Assembly: GCA_964510955.1 (NCBI GenBank)
Contig: CAZEDW010000003.1
Location: 1-64,000, forward strand
DNA from: JAFLCM01 sp964510955
Lineage (GTDB): Bacteria; Planctomycetota; Phycisphaerae; Phycisphaerales; UBA1924
Direction: 5' to 3'
DNA: 64,000 nucleotides
The notes beneath the pieces are model-generated. The model saw nothing but the letters and a program-made list of their open reading frames with translations, was not told where the DNA came from and ran no database searches. Positions 24,767-32,984 of this stretch are shown in pieces. How positions within the stretch are numbered: position 1 is the first letter of the stretch; each line of letters opens with the position of its first letter. Position numbers and translations under genes: made by a program.

Positions 24767-25522
24767 TCACAATCGTACAGAAAACGATCCGGCGAGAATC
24801 TCGTCGGGGGTCATGTTCGCGGCCCCAGTGCCGGCTTCTTTCAGGAAGGCGCGGACGCGGGACTCGGCCTGGTCGCGGTCTTCGCCGAGACGGACCAAGG
24901 CGGCGATGGCCTGCTGGGCGGCTGGGCTCGCGGCGCCGGTGGAAGCGCTCGCGGGGCCGCCGGTGCCTGCGCCGGGCCGGGGCCCGCCGGGGCGGCCTTC
25001 GATGATGCCCGTCGCGGCGGCGTCGAAGGCGAGTGACCCGACCTTGTCCTTGAGCTCCAGCACGATGGTCTCGGCGAGCTTCTTGCCGATCTCGGGGAGA
25101 CCCTTGAGGTAGCCGATGTCGGCGTCGGCGATGGCGGAAGCGATCTGGTGCGTCGGGGCGGCCATGGCCCGCAGGGCGCGCTTGACGCCGAGGCCCTTGA
25201 CCTTGGTGAGCAGCTCAAAGAGGCGCTCGTCGCTCTCGCTCAGGAAGCCGACCAGCCTCGGGATGAAGCTTGCCCCCTGGGCCTGCTGCTCGAAGTACTG
25301 GAATGTGCGGAGCGAGACATGCTGGCCGACGCGGGAAGCGAGCGCATCGAGTGACGCGGCGGGTAGCATCACTTCGTACGCGAGTGGGCCAGGGGGATCG
25401 GGGGGGCCGGCGGAACCCGGGGGGCCTGAGTAGCCGGGCAAGGGCGTGCCGGGGGCCACGGGCGCGATGATCGCGCCGGCGGGGTCAACGGACTCGACGA
25501 TTCCGGAGAGTCGGGCGAGCAC
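24767..25522 (-). CDS. ruvA: Holliday junction branch-migration protein RuvA with an unusual insertion
   Basis: Starting at GTG 25520-25522 the product is 251 residues and begins LARLSGIVESVD, as RuvA proteins do (MIGRLRG). Domain I is interrupted by a Gly/Pro-rich stretch (about 19-45: PGTPLPGYSGPPGSAGPPDP) before AYEVMLPAAS. Domain II has the two helix-hairpin-helix motifs, LTKVKGLGVKRALRAM and YLKGLPEIGKKLAETIVLEL. A Gly/Ala/Pro linker leads to domain III, AIAALVRLGEDRDQAESRVR, which binds RuvB. Other RuvA proteins are about 200 residues, so the insertion explains the extra length. Longer in-frame starts lie upstream but add nothing conserved. ruvB and ruvC are not in the window. Confidence 0.9.
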   Translation of the reverse strand: MLARLSGIVESVDPAGAIIAPVAPGTPLPGYSGPPGSAGPPDPPGPLAYEVMLPAASLDALASRVGQHVSLRTFQYFEQQAQGASFIPRLVGFLSESDERLFELLTKVKGLGVKRALRAMAAPTHQIASAIADADIGYLKGLPEIGKKLAETIVLELKDKVGSLAFDAAATGIIEGRPGGPRPGAGTGGPASASTGAASPAAQQAIAALVRLGEDRDQAESRVRAFLKEAGTGAANMTPDEILAGSFSVRL

Positions 25523-25593
25523 GGGGGGACTGTAGCGGATGCGGGGGTCCTGAACCCGTACCATGGGCCCAGTCACCCGCATCCGGAGGCCCC

Positions 25594-26379
25594 ATGCAGC
25601 CAGCCCCACCCAACGCCGCCCCGGCCCACCCTGTCCGCGGTCGCCACTACCGCTATTACGACCTGGTGATGGCGGCGTTCGTGACCATCATCCTGTGCTC
25701 GAACCTCATCGGGCCGGGGAAATCGTGCGCGTTCGATGTGGGGGCCAAGTACATCCCGGTGCTCGACGGGTGGAGCATCACCTGGTCGAGCCTGCTGGTC
25801 TTCGGCGCGGGCAACATCTTTTTTCCCATCAGCTACATCTTCGACGACGTACTGACGGAGGTGTACGGCTACGCCCGCTCGCGGAAGGTCATCTGGGCGG
25901 CGTTCGGCGCCATGCTCTTCGCCACGCTCATGGGGCAGGTGGTGATCCGGCTGCCGCTGAATCCAAACGAGCCGTTCAACAAGATCATCCAGCCCGCGGT
26001 GGAGACGTGCTTCGGCAACACATGGCGGATCACCGCCGGCTCGCTGCTGGCGTTCTGGCTGGGCGATTTCGTGAACTCGTATGTGCTGGCGAAGATGAAG
26101 ATCTGGACCAAGGGCCGGATGCTGTGGACGCGCACCATCGGCTCGACCATCGTCGGCGAGGGGGTGGACTGCATCGTGTTCTACCCGCTGGCGTTCTACG
26201 GCGTGTGGGAAACCCGCACGCTCGTCAGCACGGTGATCTTCAACTGGTTTTTCAAGGTCATGGTCGAAGTGGTGATGACGCCCTTCACTTACGCCGTGTG
26301 CGGGTTTCTGAAAAAGGCCGAGCGCGAGGACTTCTACGACACGGACACGAACTTCACGCCGTTCTCTTTGAAGGATTGA
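25594..26379 (+). CDS. Queuosine-precursor transporter-like membrane protein (VUT/YhhQ family)
   Basis: The 261-residue integral membrane protein has about six spans. Typical of the VUT/YhhQ family are the early YDLVMAAFVTIILCSNLIG, the ISYIFDDVLTEVYGYARSR loop (the family's FPxxYxxxDxxxExYG motif), SLLAFWLGDFVNSYVLAKMK and the later TIVGEGVDCIVFYPLAFYG. Members carry queuosine precursors across the inner membrane. ATG 25594 is preceded by GGAGG. The stop is followed after three bases by the DUF1294 gene, so the two are probably co-transcribed. The substrate is inferred from family, not from neighbours. Confidence 0.88.
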   Translation: MQPAPPNAAPAHPVRGRHYRYYDLVMAAFVTIILCSNLIGPGKSCAFDVGAKYIPVLDGWSITWSSLLVFGAGNIFFPISYIFDDVLTEVYGYARSRKVIWAAFGAMLFATLMGQVVIRLPLNPNEPFNKIIQPAVETCFGNTWRITAGSLLAFWLGDFVNSYVLAKMKIWTKGRMLWTRTIGSTIVGEGVDCIVFYPLAFYGVWETRTLVSTVIFNWFFKVMVEVVMTPFTYAVCGFLKKAEREDFYDTDTNFTPFSLKD

Positions 26380-26382
26380 CGC

Positions 26383-26691
26383 GTGTCGAGCGGCGCGTGG
26401 ATGGTCGCGGGCTGGTACGCGCTGACAAGCGCGACGTCGTTTGTCGCGATCGGCTGGGACAAGTTCCAGGCGCGGGCGGCGAGCGGCGGGTATCAGGGGC
26501 GGGTGCCGGAGCGAACGCTGCACGCGTTGAGCTGGGTGGGCGGCTGGCCCGGGTCGGTCGCGGCCATGGTGCTCTTTCGCCACAAGACGCGAAAGCCGGT
26601 GTTCGTGGCGATCACGGCTGGCGCAGCGATCGCGCACCTCGGGGCATGGGCGGGGTGGTTTCTTCTCTGGGGCTGGGCGGAGCGTTCATAA
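26383..26691 (+). CDS. Small DUF1294 membrane protein
   Basis: The 102-residue protein starts at GTG 26383, three bases after the previous stop. It has three hydrophobic segments and the DUF1294 hallmark RVPERTLHALSWVGGWPGSV followed by FRHKTRKPVF. Function of this family is unknown; some members are fused to cold-shock domains, but none is present here. Confidence 0.85.
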   Translation: MSSGAWMVAGWYALTSATSFVAIGWDKFQARAASGGYQGRVPERTLHALSWVGGWPGSVAAMVLFRHKTRKPVFVAITAGAAIAHLGAWAGWFLLWGWAERS

Positions 26692-26731
26692 GTTAGGATG
26701 TGGGCGGCTCAACCCCCTGGGAGACATGCTG

Positions 26732-27739
26732 ATGCCCGCCACGCCGAACCACGCCACGCCCAGCACGCAAGAGAGTGAGACCGCCCCGGCCCACCGCGTG
26801 GTCAAGCTGACGATCGTGGTCGGGGCGGTGCTGCTGCTGGGGATCGCCCTGCTCGCGTTCGACCCGGTGGACAAGCTCGCGGTCGGCATCATCGTGCTGG
26901 CGCTGCTGCAGGGCCTGTGGCGCGGCATGTCGGACATCGCGGGGCTGTTCGTCGGGACGCTGGTGGCGCTAGTGCTGGCGCCGGCGATCGGGCGCGGGCT
27001 GGAGGGGGTGTTCGCCTCGGTGCTCGGCACGGGCGGGCTGGGCAACCGGATGTTGTCGATCGGCGTGGTCGGGCTTGTGATCGTGGCGGGCGTGGGGGCC
27101 GCGGCGAGCTTCGGGCTGCGCCGGCTCATCCGTTCGCGCCCGGCGTGGAAGCTCTACGACCCTTACATCGGCGCCGGCGTCGGCGCGCTGGAGGGCGGCC
27201 TGCTGAGCCTCGCGGTGATGTGGGTGCCGGTGGCGCTGCGCCCCATAGCGCAGGCGCAGGTGAACGAGGGCATCGGCGGGGCGTCGGCGTTCGTCGTGAA
27301 GGCGGCCGACGCGATCAACGACTCGGCGCTCTCAGGGCTGGCCGACGCGACCAACCCCGTCGCCGGGTCGCGGCTGGTGAGTGCATCGAACGATTTCCTG
27401 GAAGTGCTGACCAACCGCGGCATGCATGAGGCGTTTCTTGAATCCGAAGTGATGAGGGAAATCAACAGCATGTCCAGCGTGAACCGGGCGCTGGAAATCA
27501 TCAGGGGCGACAAGCAACTGATGAGCACTCTGGAGGGCGAGGGCGCCACGGACGTGGCGGTGCGGGCACTGTTCGACAGCCCCACGGTGCTCCGGGCGAT
27601 CGACGAGACGGGCGTCATGAGCGAGTTGTCCGAGCTGGCTCCGCGAATCGAGAGCGCCCTGAAGGAGGCGCGGGCCCACCCGAAAGAGATCACGCGCGCC
27701 AGGCCTGGGGGCGGGTTCAGCAAGCCGAAGGGGTCCTGA
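26732..27739 (+). CDS. CvpA-like membrane protein
   Basis: The 335-residue protein has four to five N-terminal hydrophobic segments within the first 180 residues, including GIIVLALLQGLWRGMSDIAG and GLFVGTLVALVLAPAIGRGL, a pattern like CvpA (colicin V production-related) proteins, in which a GxxRG(F/M)-type turn follows the first helices. The C-terminal 150 residues are soluble and helix-rich (NDFLEVLTNRGMHEAFLES). ATG 26732 is preferred to ATG 26726 because GGGAG is then eight bases away. Function is unknown. It converges with the following DUF4126 gene with a gap of 13 bases. Confidence 0.6.
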   Translation: MPATPNHATPSTQESETAPAHRVVKLTIVVGAVLLLGIALLAFDPVDKLAVGIIVLALLQGLWRGMSDIAGLFVGTLVALVLAPAIGRGLEGVFASVLGTGGLGNRMLSIGVVGLVIVAGVGAAASFGLRRLIRSRPAWKLYDPYIGAGVGALEGGLLSLAVMWVPVALRPIAQAQVNEGIGGASAFVVKAADAINDSALSGLADATNPVAGSRLVSASNDFLEVLTNRGMHEAFLESEVMREINSMSSVNRALEIIRGDKQLMSTLEGEGATDVAVRALFDSPTVLRAIDETGVMSELSELAPRIESALKEARAHPKEITRARPGGGFSKPKGS

Positions 27740-27752
27740 CGTCCAGACACGG

Positions 27753-28955
27753 TCATCCCGCGGCGAGCGCCAGGAACGCCTTGCGGTACACCAGATAGTT
27801 GAGCAGCGCCATCATCGGCACCGTCACCAGCCCCACGCCCGGCACCAGTTGCAGGGCGATGAGGATGAACATCAGCAGTCTCAGCCCCCACCGGAGCAGC
27901 ATCGCGCGCCCGCGCGGCACATACGCCCGGTATGGCGAGATGAGGTGGATGCGGTAGAACAGGACGCCGGCGATCACGCCCAGGACGGGCACCAGACCCA
28001 GCAGCGCGCAGAGACCGAGCGTGGGCAGGAGCCGCTCCTGGAGCCCGGAGTCGTAGGCGTTCACCGCCGCCGCGTCTGCGAAGCCGGGCGCGGCGCAGGC
28101 GGGGCAGTTCTGGCGCGGTGTGCGCTCGGGGAGACGCGTGGCGCAGGCAGGGCAGCGGCGCTTGGTGAGCAGCGCGAAGGGCTGACGGGCGGCGTCGGCG
28201 GGCTCGGCGGTGGCCACGCCGAGCCAGTTCACGCGGCACGGCAGCGGGTTGGGCGCCTTGCAGCTCGGACAGACGAGCGCCGAGCGGTACATCGGCGCCC
28301 GGCACCTGGGGCACGGCGTACGCGAGGCATCTTCGCGAGCGTGTGCTCGCTTCTGCAGCAAGAACAGCACGCCGATGCCCAGCCCGATGACGCCCGCGAC
28401 GAGGACCGGGAACAGCACCACGGCGACCATCCCGAAGGCGGCGTAGAAGTCCTCGGCCCACGCCAGCACGCTGTGAATGCCGGTGGCGTTCTCGCTGTCG
28501 GCGTCGTGGAGGAACTGGTGCACGTCGTTGCGGGCGCGGGCCACGGCGTAGGTGGTTGCACCGGAGATGGCCGCGACGGTGAGACCGGTGACGCCGGCGT
28601 GCTGGGTGGCGGTGGACTGGATGAACGCCGCGTCGTGCTCGCCGACCAGGCCAAGGGCCGTCACCGCGCCCATGACCGGCTTCACCCAGTGGTCGATCTC
28701 GGCGAGCAGCGAGCTGGCGTCGTGGCTCCGCTGGGCCGCGATCTCGAGCGCGCTGAGCAGGCCCAGGATGACGAGACACCAGTCGGAGGTGAACCACGTG
28801 GGGGCGCGGAGCGTGTGGACGAGGTCTCCCGCCGCCTGCGCGGCCTGCGGGTTGTCCGGCCAGAGCCGGAGCATGAGCGCCGCGATGAACGCCGGCACGA
28901 AAGCCCGCGCCGAGCACAGGCCCGTGGAGGCGATGAGGGAGGAGATAGGGTTCAT
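27753..28955 (-). CDS. DUF4126 membrane protein with zinc ribbons
   Basis: The 400-residue protein starts at ATG 28953-28955 with AAGG eight bases upstream. The N-terminal half is a DUF4126 domain: STGLCSARAFVPAFIAALML, FTSDWCLVILGLLSALEIAA, then GAVTALGLVGEHDAAFI, with several membrane spans. A middle soluble part carries zinc-ribbon-like cysteine pairs CPRC, CPSC, CPAC and CPAC (about 215-300). The C-terminal part has two or three more spans (GLCALLGLVPVLGVIAGVLF, LRLLMFILIALQLVPGVGL). The combination of DUF4126 with double zinc ribbons in one protein is uncommon. Function unknown. It is divergent from pcrA. Confidence 0.8.
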   Translation of the reverse strand: MNPISSLIASTGLCSARAFVPAFIAALMLRLWPDNPQAAQAAGDLVHTLRAPTWFTSDWCLVILGLLSALEIAAQRSHDASSLLAEIDHWVKPVMGAVTALGLVGEHDAAFIQSTATQHAGVTGLTVAAISGATTYAVARARNDVHQFLHDADSENATGIHSVLAWAEDFYAAFGMVAVVLFPVLVAGVIGLGIGVLFLLQKRAHAREDASRTPCPRCRAPMYRSALVCPSCKAPNPLPCRVNWLGVATAEPADAARQPFALLTKRRCPACATRLPERTPRQNCPACAAPGFADAAAVNAYDSGLQERLLPTLGLCALLGLVPVLGVIAGVLFYRIHLISPYRAYVPRGRAMLLRWGLRLLMFILIALQLVPGVGLVTVPMMALLNYLVYRKAFLALAAG

Positions 28956-29062
28956 GGCGGCCTTGAAGATATCCGCGGCGAGCTCCGGAACCGTTGTGTC
29001 CCGGTCGTGCGGGGGTGGGGCGCGGTGGGCGCGTCTCGGCGTGCTACCCTCACGGCGCGACG

Positions 29063-31771
29063 ATGAATGAGATCATCGACATTCTGCAGCACGGTGCTGC
29101 GCCGGACGCGGGCGACGGCGGCGCGGCGTCACGCGGGGGCGGCCGGGGGCCCGACGGCGATTCGCTGGTTGCGGGGCTGACCGAGCCGCAGCGCCGGGCC
29201 GTCACCACCACCGAGGGGCCGGTGCTCATCCTCGCGGCGGCGGGGAGCGGGAAGACCCGGGTCATCACGCGGCGCATCGCGTACCTGCTTTCCTTGGGTG
29301 TGCCGGCGTGGCAGATCGTGGCGCTCACGTTCACCAACAAGGCCGCGGGTGAGATGCGCGACCGGGTGCTGTCGATCCTGAACCCGGGCGAGCACCCGCG
29401 GCCCGACCCGGGGAGCACCGGCGACGGGGCGAAGCCGCCCTCGACCGAGCGGCTCCTGCGCGGGCTCACGGTGACCACGTTTCACAGCATCTGCGCCCGG
29501 CTGCTTCGCAAGTACGCGCCGTTCATGGAGGGGGCGCCGGCCTGGGGCCTAAAGCACGATTTCAGCATCTACGACGGCGACGACCAGGCGTCGCTGGTGA
29601 AACGGGTCATCACCGAACTCGGGATGAGCACCAGCAACTTCCCGCCGCGGAACGTGCTGTCGGCGATCAGCAAGGCCAAGAACGACCTGATGGACGCGCG
29701 CATGTACAGCGAGGCGGCCCGCGACTTCAACACCAAGTCCATCGCCAGGATCTTCCAGGGGTACGAGCGCGGGCTGCGGGCCGCCAACGCGGCGGACTTT
29801 GACGACCTGCTGCTCTTGACGGTGCGGATGCTGAAGGAGAGCGAGGAGGCGCGCAACGAGGTCCAGCGGCGCTGGCGCTACCTGATGATCGATGAGTACC
29901 AGGACACCAACAAGGCGCAGTTCGTGCTGTCGACGTTCCTGGTGGGGCGCGATCGGCCCGATGCGCCGCCGAACGTGTGCGTGGTGGGTGACCCGGACCA
30001 GTCGATTTACGGCTGGCGCGGGGCGGATATCTCGAACATTCTGGACTTCGAGGAGACGTACCCCGGCGCACAGGTGATCCCGCTGGGCGAAAACTTCCGT
30101 TCGCGGGCGCCGATCCTGCAGGCCGCCGACACGCTGATCCGCAACAACAAGCGGCGGAAGCACAAGGACCTGTTCACGAGCAAGGCCGGCGGCGAGAAGC
30201 CGTCGGTGGTGCTGTGCCGTGACGAGCACCACGAGGCGTCGCTGGTGGTGGACTGGCTGAAGCGGACCGTCACCGATGACGAGCGGGTGCATTGGAAGGA
30301 CACCGCGGTGTTCTATCGCAACAACTCCCTGTCGCGCGTGATGGAGGACTCGCTGCGGGCCTCGGGGATTCCCTATGTGATCGCGCGGGGCACGGCGTTC
30401 TATCAGCGTGAAGAGGTGAAGGACGCGCTGGCGTACCTGCGCGTGGTGGCCAACCCGGCGGACGAGGTGTCGCTGCGACGGATCATCAACAAGCCGGCGC
30501 GGAAAATCGGCCCGGCGGCGGTGGAGCGGCTCGACATGTTGGCCCGCGCCGGGGGCATGACCCTGATGGACGCGGCACGCCAGCCGGAGCGGTGCCCTGA
30601 ACTGGGCGCGGCGGCGATCGGCGCGGTGCGGAAGTTCACGGCCATGCTCGACGGGTGGTCCGGGGGCGGCAGCTTCATGGGGGCCGAGCTGCCCGGCTCG
30701 CTGCACGAGCTGGTTTCGCGCGTCATCAAGGAGTCGGGGCTGGAAGCGCACTACAAGAAGGCGGGGGAGAAGGACGCCGAGGACGCCGACAAGCTGTCAA
30801 ACCTGGAGGAAGTGGTCTCGTCGGCGCGGGAGTTCGAGCTGGAGTACGACGCGGCGTCGGACCCGGCGTACGCGGATGAGGCCCGGGGAGGGGGCGTGAA
30901 CGCGGAGGGGGCGGAGGGGGCGGAGAAGCAACGGACGGAGGGTGTGCGCGGAGGGGGTGATGGGGGTGATGAGGGGGTGGGTGTGAGTTTTTTGGCGGAC
31001 TTGGCGCGCGACGGGCTCTTGGATGAAGGGGTAGAGGGCGCGGAGAAAAGTGGAGAGGGGTTTGTGCCGCCGCTCCTGGCGATGCTGCGGGCGTACCTGG
31101 AATCGGTGAGCCTCGTCGCTGATGCCGACAAGGTGGACCCGGCCAACGGGGCGGTCACGCTGATGACGCTGCACGCCGCCAAGGGGCTGGAGTTCCACGC
31201 GGTGGCGATGATCGGGCTGGAGGAAGGGCTGCTGCCGAGCATCCGCGCGATGGAGGCCGACGGCGACGTCGAGGAAGAGCGCCGGCTGTGCTTCGTCGGC
31301 ATCACGCGGGCGATGGAGAAGCTGCTGATCACAAGCAGCAAGTACCGAACGCAGCGGGGCCTGCTGGAGCGGACGATCCCCAGCCGGTTCCTGAGCGAAC
31401 TGCCTAAGGGCGGGATCGAGCTGAGCGATCAGTCGGGCGACGGGTTCGGCGCGCGGTTTGACGAGGATGCGGACGAGCGCCCGGCGCGTCCAGGTGGGTG
31501 GGGCGACGGGCGGGGCTGGGGGGGTGCGGGGCGATCGGGCACGGCTGTCCGCGAGGACGGGGAAAGCCGTGGCGCGGGAGCGGATGGCCGTGGCACCCGG
31601 CGCGACGTGCCCTTCCCGGTCGGGAGCCAGGTGCGCCACCCGCAGTTCGGGGTGGGGCGCGTGGAGTCGATCACGGGGATCGGCGTCAACACGCGGGCGC
31701 GCATCTCGTTCCGCGACGTGGGGCCCAAGACACTGGTGCTGCAGTATGCGCGGCTGGAGCGGGTGAACTGA
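29063..31771 (+). CDS. pcrA: ATP-dependent DNA helicase PcrA/UvrD
   Basis: The 902-residue superfamily 1 helicase has all expected motifs: Q motif LTEPQRRAVTTTEGP, motif I AAAGSGKTR (58-66), Ia ALTFTNKAAGEMRDRV, motif II DEYQD (277-281), III GDPDQSIYGWRGAD, IV GENFRSRAPILQAAD, V TLMTLHAAKGLEFHAV and VI EERRLCFVGITRAMEKL. The C-terminal domain with VRHPQFGVGRVESITGIGVN is the PcrA/UvrD Tudor-like module that contacts RNA polymerase. Between motifs IV and V, residues about 606-667 form a low-complexity Gly/Glu/Ala insertion of short-repeat origin (see findings). The role is in mismatch and nucleotide-excision repair and replication restart. ATG 29063 begins MNEIIDIL; upstream in-frame codons are not conserved. 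Confidence 0.95.
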   Translation: MNEIIDILQHGAAPDAGDGGAASRGGGRGPDGDSLVAGLTEPQRRAVTTTEGPVLILAAAGSGKTRVITRRIAYLLSLGVPAWQIVALTFTNKAAGEMRDRVLSILNPGEHPRPDPGSTGDGAKPPSTERLLRGLTVTTFHSICARLLRKYAPFMEGAPAWGLKHDFSIYDGDDQASLVKRVITELGMSTSNFPPRNVLSAISKAKNDLMDARMYSEAARDFNTKSIARIFQGYERGLRAANAADFDDLLLLTVRMLKESEEARNEVQRRWRYLMIDEYQDTNKAQFVLSTFLVGRDRPDAPPNVCVVGDPDQSIYGWRGADISNILDFEETYPGAQVIPLGENFRSRAPILQAADTLIRNNKRRKHKDLFTSKAGGEKPSVVLCRDEHHEASLVVDWLKRTVTDDERVHWKDTAVFYRNNSLSRVMEDSLRASGIPYVIARGTAFYQREEVKDALAYLRVVANPADEVSLRRIINKPARKIGPAAVERLDMLARAGGMTLMDAARQPERCPELGAAAIGAVRKFTAMLDGWSGGGSFMGAELPGSLHELVSRVIKESGLEAHYKKAGEKDAEDADKLSNLEEVVSSAREFELEYDAASDPAYADEARGGGVNAEGAEGAEKQRTEGVRGGGDGGDEGVGVSFLADLARDGLLDEGVEGAEKSGEGFVPPLLAMLRAYLESVSLVADADKVDPANGAVTLMTLHAAKGLEFHAVAMIGLEEGLLPSIRAMEADGDVEEERRLCFVGITRAMEKLLITSSKYRTQRGLLERTIPSRFLSELPKGGIELSDQSGDGFGARFDEDADERPARPGGWGDGRGWGGAGRSGTAVREDGESRGAGADGRGTRRDVPFPVGSQVRHPQFGVGRVESITGIGVNTRARISFRDVGPKTLVLQYARLERVN

Positions 31772-31803
31772 GTCGGGCGCCGACCGCCCGCGGCCCCGTC
31801 GAA

Positions 31804-32940
31804 TCAGACGGTGCGTAGCGGCGGGGTGTCACTTGTGCCGACGATCGGCCGGATCCCCGGCAGGTCCGCTTCAAGCCGTGAGGCCAGAACGGGCAGGTAG
31901 CCGCGCTCGGTTTCGGTGTGGCCGGCGAGCAGGACGGCGCAGCGCCTCTCGAGGGCGCCGAGGACTTCGTGGTGCTTCATCTCACCGGTGATGAAGAGCT
32001 GCGCGCCGACGGCGCCCGCCGCGCCGACGAGCGAGCCGCCCGAACCGGGCACGGCGGCGACCCTCGTGATGGGGTCGTCGTTCCTCGCCGCGAGCTGAAC
32101 GCAGGGGCCGGGGCCGAGAGCGCGCTTGAGCCGCTCGGCCAGCGAGCTGGGGCGCTGGGGTGAGGTCAGCGTGGCGATGCGCCCCGAGCCAACACCCGGC
32201 CGGGGCAGGGCGAGCAGTTTAAGCACGTCGAAGGCGGGTTCTTCGTACGGGTGGGCGGCGCGGAGGGCGGCGGCGACGGCGGGGACGCAGTCTTCGGGGC
32301 ACACCATTTCCAGGCGCAGCTCGTCGACGCGCTCGAGCCTGCCGGACTGCCCCACAACCGGACGGGTTGACTCCCCTCCGAGGAAGGTGCCGGTACCGGC
32401 GGCGGAGAACGAGCAGCAGGAATACGCGCCTATGACACCCGCGCCGGCGGCGCTCATGGCGGCTCGCACACGGTCGACCACGGCGGGGTCGGCCGGGACG
32501 AAGACGACGATCTTGCACTGTGCGCCGGGTAACGCGGCTGGTTGAATGGGCTCCGACGCGGCGCCGGGGCACACCAGGCCCAGCAGCCAATCGGTCACAC
32601 CGCCGGGCACGGCGTCGAGCGCGGTGTGCGGGGAGTACACGGTGATCCCGGCTTCGGCGAGCCGCAGCAAGGCACGCTCGCGCGGCGTCGCGGAAGTCAG
32701 CCGCTTGAGCCCGTCAAAGATCGGCGGGTGGTACGCGACGACCGCCGCGGCCCCGGTGCTCAGGGCTTCGGCCGCGACGGCTTCGGTGAGGTCGATGCAC
32801 AACAGCACGCCGGCGCCCTGCGGCAGCGGGCGCGAGGCGTCGCCGAGCAGCAGGCCCGTGTTGTCCCACGGCTCGGCCAGCGCGGGCGGGGCGAGGCGTT
32901 CCAGGCAGCGGACGAGGTCGGCGATGGTGGCGGTCGGCAT
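31804..32940 (-). CDS. NIF3-family dinuclear-metal protein
   Basis: The 378-residue protein matches the NIF3/YbgI (GTP cyclohydrolase 1 type 2-like) family with the middle PII-like insertion typical of longer members. Marks are EPWDNTGLLLGDASRPL, VAYHPPIFDGLKRLTS (metal ligand His; the usual preceding His is Tyr here), YSPHTALDAVPGGVTDWLL, the insertion CKIVVFVPADPAVVDRVRAA with AAHPYEEPAFDVL, and the C-terminal GEMKHHEVLGALER and AGHTETERGYLPVL with His and Glu ligands. Function in bacteria is not settled. The Tyr in place of one metal ligand is worth noting. ATG 32938-32940. Confidence 0.9.
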   Translation of the reverse strand: MPTATIADLVRCLERLAPPALAEPWDNTGLLLGDASRPLPQGAGVLLCIDLTEAVAAEALSTGAAAVVAYHPPIFDGLKRLTSATPRERALLRLAEAGITVYSPHTALDAVPGGVTDWLLGLVCPGAASEPIQPAALPGAQCKIVVFVPADPAVVDRVRAAMSAAGAGVIGAYSCCSFSAAGTGTFLGGESTRPVVGQSGRLERVDELRLEMVCPEDCVPAVAAALRAAHPYEEPAFDVLKLLALPRPGVGSGRIATLTSPQRPSSLAERLKRALGPGPCVQLAARNDDPITRVAAVPGSGGSLVGAAGAVGAQLFITGEMKHHEVLGALERRCAVLLAGHTETERGYLPVLASRLEADLPGIRPIVGTSDTPPLRTV

Positions 32941-32984
32941 CGTTGGGGATTATCGGCGCGCGGCCCGAGCCTCGCCGCGGAGCG

